This document shows positions 1-9,911 of a DNA stretch of 64,000 nt, in pieces. The translations under genes were made by a program, and so were the position numbers. Below the pieces are notes generated by a model. The model saw only the letters and a program-made list of their open reading frames with translations. It had not been told where the DNA came from and did not search any database. The stretch is from Roseobacter sp. MED193 (GTDB taxonomy: Bacteria; Pseudomonadota; Alphaproteobacteria; Rhodobacterales; Rhodobacteraceae): the NCBI RefSeq assembly GCF_000152965.1, contig NZ_CH902583.1, positions 3,167,694-3,231,693 on the forward strand, in the 5' to 3' direction. Position 1 is the stretch's first letter, and the number at the start of each line of letters is the position of its first letter.

Positions 1-438
1 GAGGACCGAGAGTGGTTTCCGGATCTCGCAGGTCATGCGGACTGGCGTGCGGTGCTGCGCGATGCCTGGGCCAACTACCGGGATGAGAGCTTCATCCAGC
101 AGTTCCTGTCGCCGCATTTGATGCGCAAGTTTAAGCTTTTTACCCTGGTGGATGATGCGGACCAAAAGGACCTGGTGGTGAGCCAGATCCACAACCGGGC
201 GGGGTACAAGGAAATCCGCCGTTCCTTGGCGCAGCAATATGATCTGGCCTATTTAGAACCTGATATCCAGGTCACAGATGCAGATTTGAGCGGGGATAGG
301 CGCCTGATCCTTTCCCATACGGTACGTGATGGGATCCAGTTGGAAGAGAAGAACAAGGAGGAGGTCCTGCGCCATCTTCGCACACTTTGGGGCTATGATG
401 TTTGCCTGAATGCGGTGGAAACCGTGGTCGAGCGTTAG
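1..438 (+). CDS. spoVR: SpoVR family protein, C-terminal part
   Basis: The reading frame is open from the first base of the window, so this is the last 145 codons of a gene that begins outside it. The translation carries the SpoVR/YcgB C-terminal signature: FIQQFLSP, MRKFKLFTL, a tract ending in QIHNRAGYKEIRR, and a final VNL-like segment around LWGYDV. SpoVR proteins are about 500 residues long, are widespread in proteobacteria and are usually found with the yeaG kinase and yeaH; their biochemical role is not settled. Those partners would lie to the left of this window. A strong hairpin terminator follows about 100 bp downstream, so this is the last gene of its transcription unit. Confidence 0.9.
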   Translation, partial: EDREWFPDLAGHADWRAVLRDAWANYRDESFIQQFLSPHLMRKFKLFTLVDDADQKDLVVSQIHNRAGYKEIRRSLAQQYDLAYLEPDIQVTDADLSGDRRLILSHTVRDGIQLEEKNKEEVLRHLRTLWGYDVCLNAVETVVER

Positions 439-540
439 TCGGTTTCGGGTGGCAAGCGGCGATTTGTTCTTCGATCACAATGGATTTTCTTGAATGGCAT
501 TCGACCCCTGACATTGGAAGCCAGGGGGCAGCGCAGAAAT

Positions 541-580
541 CAGGCGCGACCCCATTATTGGGTGTCGCGCCTGTTGTGTT
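541..580 (+). terminator. Rho-independent terminator after spoVR
   Basis: A 10-bp perfect stem (CAGGCGCGAC at 541-550 with GTCGCGCCTG at 564-573), extended inward by CCC/GGG, is followed by a T-rich tract (TTGTGTT). It sits between the spoVR stop and the convergent formaldehyde dehydrogenase stop and could serve both strands. Confidence 0.8.
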
Positions 581-615
581 CTAGGTTCTGTAGTATGGGA
601 AGGCTGCGCGGGCTT

Positions 616-1728
<1,113 letters not shown>

Positions 1729-2130
1729 CATCAATCCGATCCTTCGTCCTGTTTTGGCAGCTTGTTGAGGACATCGCCCCAAACGGTACCTATCATGTTT
1801 TGCCCAGGTGAGACGTAGGCCTGGTTTAACGCAGGGCTATGGACAGGAGAGCCTGTCCTGCCGCGCTGGGCTAACCCAGCGTTACAACCGCCTAAGCTCT
1901 CTCGCAAGGGCTTGCTTGATCTCTACAAAATACTGCGGTGCGCCAGGGTTCTAAAAACGACTAAAACGGCTATTCTGCGGCCTTCGCCCGCGTCAGCGGC
2001 AGCGAGCAGTTTAGACGCCGTTTTTGACCTTGTTGATGAAACGGCCAGAGTTGGCGACAGTTCAGAGAAGGCTTGGCAGCAGAACTTTAGGGGCTGTCGG
2101 AAAAGAAGGGTGTTTTTCTGGAGCTTGGGG
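1729..2130. other. Intergenic region with no supported gene
   Basis: About 400 bp between the dehydrogenase start and the copA promoter. It contains short direct and inverted GC-rich segments around 1810-1880 and an open frame on the minus strand (to 2342) that runs into copA and has no recognisable family. The stretch around 1912-2100 has the look of decayed sequence, but no gene or insertion sequence could be named. Confidence 0.5.
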
Positions 2131-2162
2131 CTTGACCTTCCCCTAACTGGAGGCCCCAAATG
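2131..2162 (+). promoter_or_regulatory. CueR-type promoter/operator of copA
   Basis: The sequence CTTGACCTTCCCCTAACTGG closely resembles the Escherichia coli copA promoter: a TTGACC -35 box (2132-2137), an imperfect inverted repeat ACCTTCC/GGAGGCC, and a long 19-bp spacer to a weak -10 near 2157-2162. An overlong spacer containing a dyad is the hallmark of MerR-family activated promoters. It lies 35 bp upstream of copA, whose downstream neighbour encodes the matching CueR regulator. Confidence 0.85.
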
Positions 2163-2196
2163 AGGTCCCAGACGAGGAAAATCACTGGATTTCGCT

Positions 2197-4698
2197 ATGC
2201 AAGATCGCCAAATATCGATGCAGATCACGGGGCTTAGTTGTGCGGGCTGTGTTGGTCGGGCCGAAAAAGCCCTGGCCGCATTACCGGGCGTAACTGAGGC
2301 CTCGGTCAATCTAGCGACCGCCAAGGGGCAGGTCCAGGCCATGCCGGATCTTGAACCAGCGGTGCTCGTTTCGGCACTCGAGCAGGCCGGCTATCCGGCG
2401 GCCTTGTCCCAGCTGAGCCTGGATATAGAAGGGCTGAGCTGTGCCTCCTGCGTGGGGCGGGCCGAGGCGGCCTTGAGGGCGGTGCCTGGCGTTGTTTCAG
2501 CAGAGGTAAACCTGGCCACTCAACGGGCTGAGATCCGTTACCTGACTGGGGCGACCCGCGCGGCAGACTTGCGTGCGGCCAGTACAAAGGCGGGCTATCC
2601 TGCTTCTTTGCGAGGCTCCGAAGCGGATGCTGCAGAACAGGCGCAACAGCGCCGGGGGCAAGAAATCACCGCCCTGAGCCGACAGCTGAGCCTTGCCGCC
2701 GTCTTGACCTTGCCCGTTTTCGTGATCGAAATGGGCAGCCACATGGTGCCTGCGATGCATCATTGGGTGATGGCCAATATCGGGCACAGCAATAGCTTTT
2801 TACTGCAGTTTGTCCTCGCTACCTTGGTGTTGATTGGCCCTGGGCGGCACTTCTACAGCAAGGGTGTGCCAGCTTTGCTGCGCGGTGCGCCAGATATGAA
2901 TGCGCTCGTGGCGCTGGGAACGGCTGCTGCTTATGGGTTCTCGGTGATCTCAACGTTCTTTCCGCAGGTATTGCCTGTGGGAACGGCCAATGTCTATTTT
3001 GAAGCCGCCTGTGTCATCGTGGTTCTGATCCTGGCCGGGCGCCTGCTGGAGGCCCGCGCCAAGGGGCGTACAGGGGCGGCGATCCGGAAACTGGTCTCTC
3101 TGCAGCCCAAAACGGCAGAACTGATCAGCGGCGACAGTGTGATCGAAACCCCGGTGGAAGAGATCGCGCCAGGTGATCTGATCCGGCTGCGTCCGGGTGC
3201 GCGCATTGCCGTGGATGGTGAGGTGACTTCTGGCAGCTCCTTTGTGGATGAGAGCATGTTGAGCGGCGAGGCTGTGCCAGTCGAAAAAGGCAAAGCAGCG
3301 CGTCTGTCGGCCGGGACCGTCAATGGCTCTGGGGTGCTGGAGTTTCGCGCCACCCATGTGGGGCGGGATACCGCGCTGGCGCAGATCATCCAGATGGTTG
3401 AGCAGGCACAGGGGGCAAAACTGCCGGTTCAGGGAATGGTCGATCGTATTACGCTTTGGTTTGTACCTGCTGTTTTGCTGGCGGCCTGTTTGACGGTGCT
3501 GGCTTGGCTGATCCTGGGGCCTGCGCCCGCGCTGCCCTTGGCGTTGGTGGCGGGGGTTTCGGTGCTGATTATTGCTTGCCCCTGCGCCATGGGGCTCGCG
3601 ACGCCCACCTCGATCATGGTGGGTATTGGCCGGGCAGCGCAGATGGGGGTGCTGTTTCGCAAAGGCGATGCCCTGCAAAAGCTGCAAGCGGTTCAGGTGG
3701 TGGCGCTAGATAAAACCGGCACCTTGACTGCTGGTCACCCGGCATTGACCAATCTTCAACCCGCAGAGGGCTTTGTGAGCGATGAGGTGCTGCGGCTTGT
3801 CGGTGCCGCGGAGGCACAGTCAGAGCATCCCATCGCCAAAGCCTTAGTTGCGGCTGCTGGCAAAGACCTGCCCAAGGCGCAAAGCGTCGAAGCGCTGCCG
3901 GGGTTTGGCCTGCGGGCGCAGGTGGAGGGTAACGAGGTGTTGGTCGGGGCTGCGCGTCTGATGCAGCGCGAAGGTATCGATGCTGTTGCACTGGCCGCTT
4001 TGGCGCAGAGCTGGGCGGCGGAGGGCGAGACGCCGTTTTATGTGGCGCTCAACGGTCAGCTCGCGGCGGTTCTAGCAGTTGCTGATCCTATCAAACAAGG
4101 CACCGCGCAGGCGATAGCAGCGCTACAGGCCCGGGGAATAAAAGTGGCGATGATCACCGGCGATGCCGAAGCAACAGCCCAGGCCATTGCCACGCGGCTA
4201 GGCATTGATGCCGTGCGCGCCGAGTGCCTACCAGGGGACAAGGTCGCGGCCATGAAGGAGCTGCAGGACAGTTTTGGGTCACTTGCCTTTGTTGGGGATG
4301 GCCTCAACGATGCACCAGCCCTGGCGGCTGCCGATGTGGGAGTTGCCATCGGCACCGGCACGGATGTCGCAATCGAGGCCGCAGATGTGGTGTTGGTCTC
4401 GGGTGATTTGCGCGGGGTGCAGGACGCGCTCACAATCAGTGGTGCTACGATGCGCAATATCCGCCAGAACCTTGGCTGGGCCTTTGGTTACAACGTTCTC
4501 CTGGTGCCGGTGGCTGCGGGCGTGCTCTATCCTTCTGGCGGGCCATTGCTGTCTCCGGTGTTGGCGGCGGGGGCAATGGCGCTGTCCAGCGTTTTCGTCC
4601 TCAGTAACGCGCTGCGCTTGCATCGGCTGAAATCCAGCTTAGATGAAAAGGCAGAGATGCCGAGGAACGGCACAGCTTCTCTTCGCCCCGCCACCTGA
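2197..4698 (+). CDS. copA: Cu(I)-exporting P1B-type ATPase CopA
   Basis: Inner-membrane ATP-driven export of monovalent copper. The 833-aa protein has two N-terminal heavy-metal-binding domains with CxxC motifs at residues 15-18 (GLSCAGCVGR) and 82-85 (GLSCASCVGR), hydrophobic membrane segments, the ion-path CPC motif at 461-463 (ACPCAMGLATP), the phosphorylation site DKTGTLT starting at D505, the SEHPIAKAL motif with the HP dipeptide, and the GDGLNDAPAL hinge. CPC with two CxxC domains fits Cu+/Ag+ rather than Zn/Cd/Pb pumps. It is preceded by a CueR-type operator and followed 20 bp later by cueR, so copper itself probably induces it. Confidence 0.97.
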   Translation: MQDRQISMQITGLSCAGCVGRAEKALAALPGVTEASVNLATAKGQVQAMPDLEPAVLVSALEQAGYPAALSQLSLDIEGLSCASCVGRAEAALRAVPGVVSAEVNLATQRAEIRYLTGATRAADLRAASTKAGYPASLRGSEADAAEQAQQRRGQEITALSRQLSLAAVLTLPVFVIEMGSHMVPAMHHWVMANIGHSNSFLLQFVLATLVLIGPGRHFYSKGVPALLRGAPDMNALVALGTAAAYGFSVISTFFPQVLPVGTANVYFEAACVIVVLILAGRLLEARAKGRTGAAIRKLVSLQPKTAELISGDSVIETPVEEIAPGDLIRLRPGARIAVDGEVTSGSSFVDESMLSGEAVPVEKGKAARLSAGTVNGSGVLEFRATHVGRDTALAQIIQMVEQAQGAKLPVQGMVDRITLWFVPAVLLAACLTVLAWLILGPAPALPLALVAGVSVLIIACPCAMGLATPTSIMVGIGRAAQMGVLFRKGDALQKLQAVQVVALDKTGTLTAGHPALTNLQPAEGFVSDEVLRLVGAAEAQSEHPIAKALVAAAGKDLPKAQSVEALPGFGLRAQVEGNEVLVGAARLMQREGIDAVALAALAQSWAAEGETPFYVALNGQLAAVLAVADPIKQGTAQAIAALQARGIKVAMITGDAEATAQAIATRLGIDAVRAECLPGDKVAAMKELQDSFGSLAFVGDGLNDAPALAAADVGVAIGTGTDVAIEAADVVLVSGDLRGVQDALTISGATMRNIRQNLGWAFGYNVLLVPVAAGVLYPSGGPLLSPVLAAGAMALSSVFVLSNALRLHRLKSSLDEKAEMPRNGTASLRPAT

Positions 4699-4718
4699 CG
4701 CCGCAGCATGAGGTTCGC

Positions 4719-5108
4719 ATGAATATCGGTGATGTATCAACCCGCTCGGGCCTGCCGGCCAAGACTATCCGCTATTATGAGGATATCGGCCTGATTAAAC
4801 CGCGGCGCAGCGAAAACGGCTATCGATGTTTTGTCGAGGCAGATCTTCACAAGCTGGCTTTTCTGGGCCGGGCGCGGGCCCTCGGGTTCACCATAGAAGA
4901 CTGCCGCATGTTGATGGCGCTATATGAGGATGAAAGCCGGGCCAGTGGTGACGTCAAACAATTGGCGCTGGAACATCTTAGCAAGATCGAGACCAAAATC
5001 GCAGACCTTGAGGCGATGCGGGATACCCTGACCGAGCTGGTGCATTGCTGTGCTGGTGACAGCCGCCCGGACTGCCCGATTTTGAAAGACCTGTCTGGCA
5101 AGGTGTGA
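4719..5108 (+). CDS. cueR: Copper-responsive MerR-family regulator CueR
   Basis: A 129-aa MerR protein: N-terminal winged helix (MNIGDVSTRSGLPAKTIRYY), a dimerisation coiled coil around residues 80-108, and a C-terminal metal-binding loop with C110/C111 and C119 (CCAGDSRPDCP), the two-cysteine spacing of monovalent-metal CueR/HmrR sensors. A GAGG ribosome-binding site precedes the ATG. It is co-directional with copA, and the CueR-type operator upstream of copA is its obvious target. It would activate by DNA distortion when Cu+ is bound. Confidence 0.93.
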   Translation: MNIGDVSTRSGLPAKTIRYYEDIGLIKPRRSENGYRCFVEADLHKLAFLGRARALGFTIEDCRMLMALYEDESRASGDVKQLALEHLSKIETKIADLEAMRDTLTELVHCCAGDSRPDCPILKDLSGKV

Positions 5109-5137
5109 CTGGGCGGACTGTGTTGGGTTAAATGCGG

Positions 5138-6058
5138 CTAGCGCCAGATTGGATTGGACCAGGCCCGCCTGCCAGCGCGATCAATCACCGTGACGCGCAG
5201 CCAGGCACTGTCTTTGAAACGGTCCAGAGGGATACGTGCCTGGGTCAGACTATCTCCGTGCTGCGACACGGCAGCAGACCCGTGCCCCTGAACGATAACG
5301 GTGGAAACCGCCGAACAGGCCAGATCAATAAAACTGTCATTCACGGCGAGAGCTTTGAGTTCAGGCCCCTGCGAAGAATAAAAATGCCCTGCCTTCAAGG
5401 CTTCGAGAAGCAGTTCGGGTTCATTGGCCTCGGCCTTGACCATGACCCAGCCGCCAAAATGGTCGGGGCCTGAAAAATGGGCATCATCAGTGGCGATGAA
5501 GGTCAAATCGCGCCCTTCGGACAGCAGCAGGTCCGCAACATGCAGACCCTCGCCGCGGTCACATTCCACGGCACAGCCATGGTTGTAGATTTCCACCGCA
5601 TGGGCGGCTTTGATCGAACGGGCATCAGCCAGAGTAAGCCCGGACCAATGGGGATGGGCCACGGCGACAAAGGCCCCGGCATCGCGGGCACGCTGCGCCA
5701 GCTCCGGCCCGGTTTCCTGCCCCTCGACGGGATGGAAGTCAGGGGAATTTGAGGGGGCGAAATCTGCGGGCAGGCCCACGGCAACGAGATGCCATAATTC
5801 GCCATTTTCCATCGCGCCGGAATGCACCTCAGCGCCGAGGATGGTGGTAAAGACCTCATCGCGGAAGGCGGCGGTATCTGTAATGGGGTATTCATAGCGG
5901 CCAACAAAGTGATCGGTCAGCGCGATAAAGTCATAGCCTTCGGATTTGTAGCGGCGGCAAACCTCAGCGGGATCCAATACCCCATCCGAACGGTTGGAAT
6001 GGGTATGCAGATTCCCACGAAAAAAAGTGCCGGGGGCGGCAAAGGTAGCGTGCAGCAT
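5138..6058 (-). CDS. PHP-domain metal-dependent phosphoesterase-like protein
   Basis: A 306-aa cytoplasmic protein with PHP (polymerase and histidinol phosphatase) motifs: NLHTHSNRSDG near residue 17, ALTDH near residue 47, VAHPHW near residue 160, and a late FIATDDAH. These His/Asp clusters form a multinuclear metal site in the family, which hydrolyses phosphate esters or related bonds. The specific substrate is unknown. It is the last gene on the strand of the pca block, 169 bp after the BKACE gene, and may be read with it. It converges with cueR with about 30 bp between the stops. Confidence 0.8.
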   Translation of the reverse strand: MLHATFAAPGTFFRGNLHTHSNRSDGVLDPAEVCRRYKSEGYDFIALTDHFVGRYEYPITDTAAFRDEVFTTILGAEVHSGAMENGELWHLVAVGLPADFAPSNSPDFHPVEGQETGPELAQRARDAGAFVAVAHPHWSGLTLADARSIKAAHAVEIYNHGCAVECDRGEGLHVADLLLSEGRDLTFIATDDAHFSGPDHFGGWVMVKAEANEPELLLEALKAGHFYSSQGPELKALAVNDSFIDLACSAVSTVIVQGHGSAAVSQHGDSLTQARIPLDRFKDSAWLRVTVIDRAGRRAWSNPIWR

Positions 6059-6227
6059 TGGCTATGTCTCCAGTTGGTTTGGAGGGCAGCTAGCGGTCAC
6101 CGGTAATGGATTTTTGACAGCAATGTTTGAGTTTCATGACGCTTGCCCAGTAGCGGATCGGCAGCGTTCCAAAATGGACGAGCGGCGAGGACTGATATGA
6201 GGATCAGCCCTTCGCCGCCCAGCTTGA

Positions 6228-7073
6228 TTATTGTGGGCGCAAACCTAGTATCTCGCGGGCCTGCTGCCAGCTGGCGACGGGGCGCTCGTATTTGTCGCAC
6301 AGATCAGCAGCACGCTGTACCAGAGCCGCGTTTGATGGCGCCAGGGTTTCACGGGTAAGGCGCAGGTTATCCTCAAGTCCGGTGCGGGTATGACCCCCTG
6401 CGGCAATTGCCCATTCATTGATCTGAATCTGGCCTGGACCGATTCCGGCCCCGCACCATTCCGCCTCAGGCGCCAGGCGCTCTACCGTTTTGATGTAGAA
6501 ATCAAAGGTTTCACTATCCACCGGCATGGCGTTTTTCACACCCATGACAAATTGAACATAGAGCTTGCCGGTAATACGCCCGTCATGGTTCATCTTCACC
6601 GCTTGGTGGATATGGCTCAGGTCAAAGGCCTCTATTTCGGGCTTAACCTCATATTGGCGCATCTCGCTGGCGAGCCAGTCCACGAGCTCCGGCGGGTTCT
6701 CATACACGCGGGTGGGGAAGTTGTTGGACCCTACAGATAGCGAAGCCATGTCGGGGCGCAAAGACAGCATGCCGCCGCGCTCCTTGCCTGCGCCAGAGCG
6801 CCCGCCAGTGGAGAGCTGCACAATCATCCCGGGGCAGTGCTTGTTCAGCCCTTCCAATAGGCGGCCAAACTTTTCTGGATCAGATGAGGGCGTTTGATCG
6901 TCATTGCGCACATGACAATGGGCAATCGAGGCACCAGCTTCAAACGCCGCTTGGGTGCTTTCAATCTGTTCGGAAATGGTGACGGGCACCGCCGGATTGT
7001 GCTCCTTGCGAGGCACGGATCCGGTGATGGCAACGCAGATGATACAGGGCTTTCCCTGGCTCGAGGTGTTCAT
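6228..7073 (-). CDS. BKACE family beta-keto acid cleavage enzyme (DUF849)
   Basis: A 281-aa TIM-barrel protein of the BKACE family, founded by 3-keto-5-aminohexanoate cleavage enzyme Kce, which condenses a beta-keto acid with acetyl-CoA to give acetoacetate and a new CoA ester. Visible family motifs are ITGSVPRKEHNPAVPVT at the N-terminus, GASIAHCHVR (metal-binding histidines), IVQLSTGGR and the C-terminal GAGIGPGQ segment with GGHTRTGLED. It lies 11 bp after pcaG and on the same strand, so it belongs to the pca transcription unit. In that setting it may act on a beta-ketoadipate-like acid instead of a CoA transferase; that assignment is inference. Confidence 0.88.
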   Translation of the reverse strand: MNTSSQGKPCIICVAITGSVPRKEHNPAVPVTISEQIESTQAAFEAGASIAHCHVRNDDQTPSSDPEKFGRLLEGLNKHCPGMIVQLSTGGRSGAGKERGGMLSLRPDMASLSVGSNNFPTRVYENPPELVDWLASEMRQYEVKPEIEAFDLSHIHQAVKMNHDGRITGKLYVQFVMGVKNAMPVDSETFDFYIKTVERLAPEAEWCGAGIGPGQIQINEWAIAAGGHTRTGLEDNLRLTRETLAPSNAALVQRAADLCDKYERPVASWQQAREILGLRPQ

Positions 7074-7084
7074 AGATGCTCCCT

Positions 7085-7711
7085 TTAAATGTCAAAAAAG
7101 ACGGTTTCATCGTCGCCCTGAAGGCGGATGTCGAAACGATACACCGTCTCACCGTCGCGTTCACTGCGTTTTGCAATCAACGTCTCGCGGCGTTTTTCCC
7201 ATTCAATCACATTGATGACCGGATCAGCCGCGTTGGCCTCTGCCTCATCGTCAAAATAAAGCCGGGTGTTGAGCCCCACATTAATGCCGCGGGCGACGAT
7301 CCACAGGTTGATATGCGGTGCCATCATCTGGCCATTGCGGCCCATCAGGGCGCCGGGTTTGACCGTATCAAACGCCCATTCGCCGGTTTCAAAATTGGTG
7401 ATCACCCGGCCCCAGCCGCGAAAGCCCTCTTCGACGCTCTCATGTCCGGCATGTTCTGGGTGTGGATAGACACCATCTGCATTGGCCTGCCAGACCTCTA
7501 GCAGCACGTCCTTGACCGGGGATCCGGTGCCGTCGATGACCAGGCCTTCGACACGGATGCGCTGGCCTTTGGCATTTGGGCCGGCGATGTCCTGGCCCAG
7601 TTCCTGATCGTAGATCTGAAACCCAGCCGCGCCAGGGGCGAGGCCGATATGCACATAGGGGCCAGCGGTCTGTGAAGGGGTTTCTTTCAGATACTCAAGT
7701 GATTGTGGCAT
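7085..7711 (-). CDS. pcaG: Protocatechuate 3,4-dioxygenase, alpha subunit
   Basis: Alpha chain of the intradiol ring-cleaving dioxygenase that converts protocatechuate to 3-carboxy-cis,cis-muconate. The 208-aa protein shows the family start SQTAGPYVHIGLAP, the intradiol core DGTGSPVKDVLLEVWQAN, and FVRAINVGLNTRLYF-like strand near residue 150. The alpha chain lacks the iron ligands, which are carried by the beta chain, as expected. Its ATG overlaps the pcaH stop by one base (TAATG), giving translational coupling of the two subunits. Confidence 0.95.
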   Translation of the reverse strand: MPQSLEYLKETPSQTAGPYVHIGLAPGAAGFQIYDQELGQDIAGPNAKGQRIRVEGLVIDGTGSPVKDVLLEVWQANADGVYPHPEHAGHESVEEGFRGWGRVITNFETGEWAFDTVKPGALMGRNGQMMAPHINLWIVARGINVGLNTRLYFDDEAEANAADPVINVIEWEKRRETLIAKRSERDGETVYRFDIRLQGDDETVFFDI

Positions 7712-8451
7712 TAGTTCCCCTCCAGACGGTTTTCAAACAGGGTTGAGCGGCGGCCGCGCAGCACGATGTCGAATTTATAGGCGATGGTATCCAGCGGAAT
7801 GGTGGCGTTCATGTCGAGCTTGGCAATCAGCTGCTCGACCGCTTCCGGGTCGGGAATTGTCGCCACGATGGGGCATGTTTTGACCAGCGGGTCGCCCTCA
7901 AAATACAGCTGGGTGATCAGGCGCTGGGCGAACCCTGTGCCAAAGACCGAAACATGGATATGCGCAGGCCGCCAGTCATTGACCCAGTTGCGCCAGGGAT
8001 AGGCGCCGGGTTTCACGGTGCGAAAGTAATAATAGCCATTCTCATCGGTCATGGTGCGGCCACAGCCACCAAAGTTGGGATCGATTGGCGCCAGATAGGT
8101 GTCTTTCTTATGGCGATACCGACCACCCGCATTGGCCTGCCAGATCTCGACCAAGGTGTTTGGTACTGGACGGGCGTTTTCGTCCAAAACCCGGCCATGC
8201 ACGATGATGCGCTCACCAATGGGGCTTTGGTCCGGCTGGGCATAGTTGGACAACAAATCGTTGTCGATCGGTGTCATGTCGCCGTGGCCAAAGCGGGGGC
8301 CGGTGATTTCGCTTGGAGTATTCTCCAAGCTTATCAGCGACAGTTTGGGCGAGCGCGCCACAGAGGTCTTGTAGTCCTTGTCAAAGGCCGGGGGGTGCCA
8401 ACGGCGGTCGCGCTGGTAGAACTCGCCCTGTTTCTTTGGTGTCTGGGTCAT
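7711..8451 (-). CDS. pcaH: Protocatechuate 3,4-dioxygenase, beta subunit
   Basis: Catalytic beta chain with the non-haem Fe(III) site. The 246-aa sequence contains the N-terminal PcaH segment ([20 protein letters not shown]), the intradiol signature [20 protein letters not shown] with the first Tyr ligand, [17 protein letters not shown] with the second Tyr ligand, and [11 protein letters not shown] plus [12 protein letters not shown] with the two His ligands. It is preceded by pcaC (14-bp gap) and overlaps pcaG, the usual pca gene order. Confidence 0.96.
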   Translation of the reverse strand: MTQTPKKQGEFYQRDRRWHPPAFDKDYKTSVARSPKLSLISLENTPSEITGPRFGHGDMTPIDNDLLSNYAQPDQSPIGERIIVHGRVLDENARPVPNTLVEIWQANAGGRYRHKKDTYLAPIDPNFGGCGRTMTDENGYYYFRTVKPGAYPWRNWVNDWRPAHIHVSVFGTGFAQRLITQLYFEGDPLVKTCPIVATIPDPEAVEQLIAKLDMNATIPLDTIAYKFDIVLRGRRSTLFENRLEGN

Positions 8452-8465
8452 TGTGGTTTTCCTCC

Positions 8466-8864
8466 TCAGGCCTTGGCTGCGGCGGCGTCGGCTTCCATTT
8501 CCGCATAGGTTTGTTTGGCAAGTTTCAGGGCGTGGTTGGCGCGAGGCACGCCCGCATAGATGGCCACGTGCTGGAAGGCTTCCAGCACGTCGGTTTTGCT
8601 GGCGCCGGTCCGGGCGGTGGCGCGGATATGCATGGGGATCTCGTCAAAGTTCCCTAGGGCGGCCAGCAAGGCCAGAGTCAACATTGAACGTTCACGCGGT
8701 GCAATGGCATCTGATGACCAAACAGTGCCCCAAGCGCCTTCGGTAATCAGGGCTTGGAAGGCCTGATCCATATCTGTCTTGGCGGCTTCGGCCCGGTCCA
8801 CGTGGGCGTCGCCTAAAACGGCGCGACGGGTCACCATGCCCTGATCGTATCTGTTGTTGCTCAT
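8466..8864 (-). CDS. pcaC: 4-carboxymuconolactone decarboxylase
   Basis: Cytoplasmic enzyme of the beta-ketoadipate pathway that decarboxylates gamma-carboxymuconolactone. The 132-aa protein shows the CMD-family pattern: [57 protein letters not shown] read in successive segments. The start [10 protein letters not shown] at 8864 gives the normal family length and an N-terminal [13 protein letters not shown] match; a longer frame to 8912 adds a non-homologous 16 residues and crosses the likely promoter. First gene of the pca operon, divergent from pcaQ. No pcaB or pcaD is present in the window. Confidence 0.93.
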   Translation of the reverse strand: MSNNRYDQGMVTRRAVLGDAHVDRAEAAKTDMDQAFQALITEGAWGTVWSSDAIAPRERSMLTLALLAALGNFDEIPMHIRATARTGASKTDVLEAFQHVAIYAGVPRANHALKLAKQTYAEMEADAAAAKA

Positions 8865-8901
8865 CCGGTGCTTTCCTTTGATTGGCAGCATGAGAAGAGT
8901 A

Positions 8902-8932
8902 TCACATATCAAAAATGCACTGTATAATGTGA
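8902..8932. promoter_or_regulatory. Candidate PcaQ operator between pcaC and pcaQ
   Basis: The 98-bp divergent intergenic region contains an inverted repeat TCACAT (8902-8907) and ATGTGA (8927-8932) bracketing an AT-rich core. Its position is right for a LysR-type activator site shared by pcaC and pcaQ. The match to published PcaQ sites was not tested. Confidence 0.45.
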
Positions 8933-8962
8933 AATTCTACATGTTTGCATTGCGAAAATGAT

Positions 8963-9886
8963 ATGCGTTTATCTGCCCACCTCAAGTTACGCCACCTCGA
9001 AGTCTTCGTTGAAGTGGCACGTCAAACCAGTGTCACCCAAGCGGCAGAGGCACTGGGCATGACACAGCCTGCAGTTACCCGCGCCCTCCGAGAGCTGGAG
9101 GGGGTCTGTGGCAAACCGCTGGTAGAGCGCCACGGTCGGGGCATTCGCCTGTCACCCTATGGTGAGATGTTTCGCCACCATGCAGGGCGCAGCCTGGCTT
9201 TGGCGCGAGACGGGGTGGCGATGTTGCAGGGGCTGGAGGCCGACGAGGGGCCGCAACTGCGTATCGGTGCCTTGCCGACGGTTTCGGCGACCCTGGTGCC
9301 CGATGCCTTGGCTGAGCTGGAGGCTGGCACGGGGCGACACCGGTTCTCAGTGACCACTGGGGAGAACCAATATCTGCTGGATCTGTTGCGCCGTGGGGAT
9401 TTGGATCTGGTTGTAGGGCGTTTGCCCGCGCCCGAACGTATGGTGGGGATCGATTTTGAACCGCTCTTTCACGAGCGCGTGGCCGTGGTTGTGGCAACGG
9501 GGCATCCCCTGGATCCTCTCAGCCACCTGCCATCGGGAGCCTTGCAGTCCTACCCGGTGCTGATGCCCTCAAAGGGGTCAATCATTCGTCCCTTGGTAGA
9601 ACATATGTTCCTTGAGCAGGGCCTGTCGATGCCGCAGGCCCCTATCGAGACGGTCTCGGCGACATTTGGGCGGCGCTTTGTGCTGGACCATCGCGCGATC
9701 TGGTTTATCAGCCAAGGGGTGGTCCGCGCTGATCTCGCAGCTGGGGCCATGCAGGAGCTGCCCCTGGATACCACGAGCACCCAGGGGCCGGTTGGGCTGT
9801 GTATTCGCAGTGAACACCAGCTGTCGGCAATGGGAGCCCGGTTTTGCGCTAGCCTGCGGGGGCTGTGTGGTAATCTGATTGAATAG
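8963..9886 (+). CDS. pcaQ: LysR-family pca operon activator PcaQ
   Basis: A 307-aa LysR-type regulator: N-terminal winged helix-turn-helix (LRHLEVFVEVARQTSVTQAAEALGMTQPAVTRALRELE split over residues 8-45) and a C-terminal periplasmic-binding-like effector domain from about residue 90. The N-terminal HLKLRHLEVF and the effector-domain features resemble PcaQ, which senses beta-carboxymuconate in alphaproteobacteria. Start ATG at 8963 preferred to an upstream TTG at 8945 because it gives the standard PcaQ beginning. Divergent transcription from pcaCHG supports the assignment. Confidence 0.9.
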   Translation: MRLSAHLKLRHLEVFVEVARQTSVTQAAEALGMTQPAVTRALRELEGVCGKPLVERHGRGIRLSPYGEMFRHHAGRSLALARDGVAMLQGLEADEGPQLRIGALPTVSATLVPDALAELEAGTGRHRFSVTTGENQYLLDLLRRGDLDLVVGRLPAPERMVGIDFEPLFHERVAVVVATGHPLDPLSHLPSGALQSYPVLMPSKGSIIRPLVEHMFLEQGLSMPQAPIETVSATFGRRFVLDHRAIWFISQGVVRADLAAGAMQELPLDTTSTQGPVGLCIRSEHQLSAMGARFCASLRGLCGNLIE

Positions 9887-9911
9887 GTTTCTGCGGAGGC
9901 AGAGCTATGCC

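Noticed and set aside
1923-2342. 139-aa minus-strand frame over the copA promoter
   Set aside because: It crosses the CueR operator and enters copA. The part outside copA may be decayed insertion-sequence DNA, but I could not recognise a family.
2950-3687. 245-aa open frame antisense to copA
   Set aside because: Gln/Arg-rich shadow of copA; no initiation signal.
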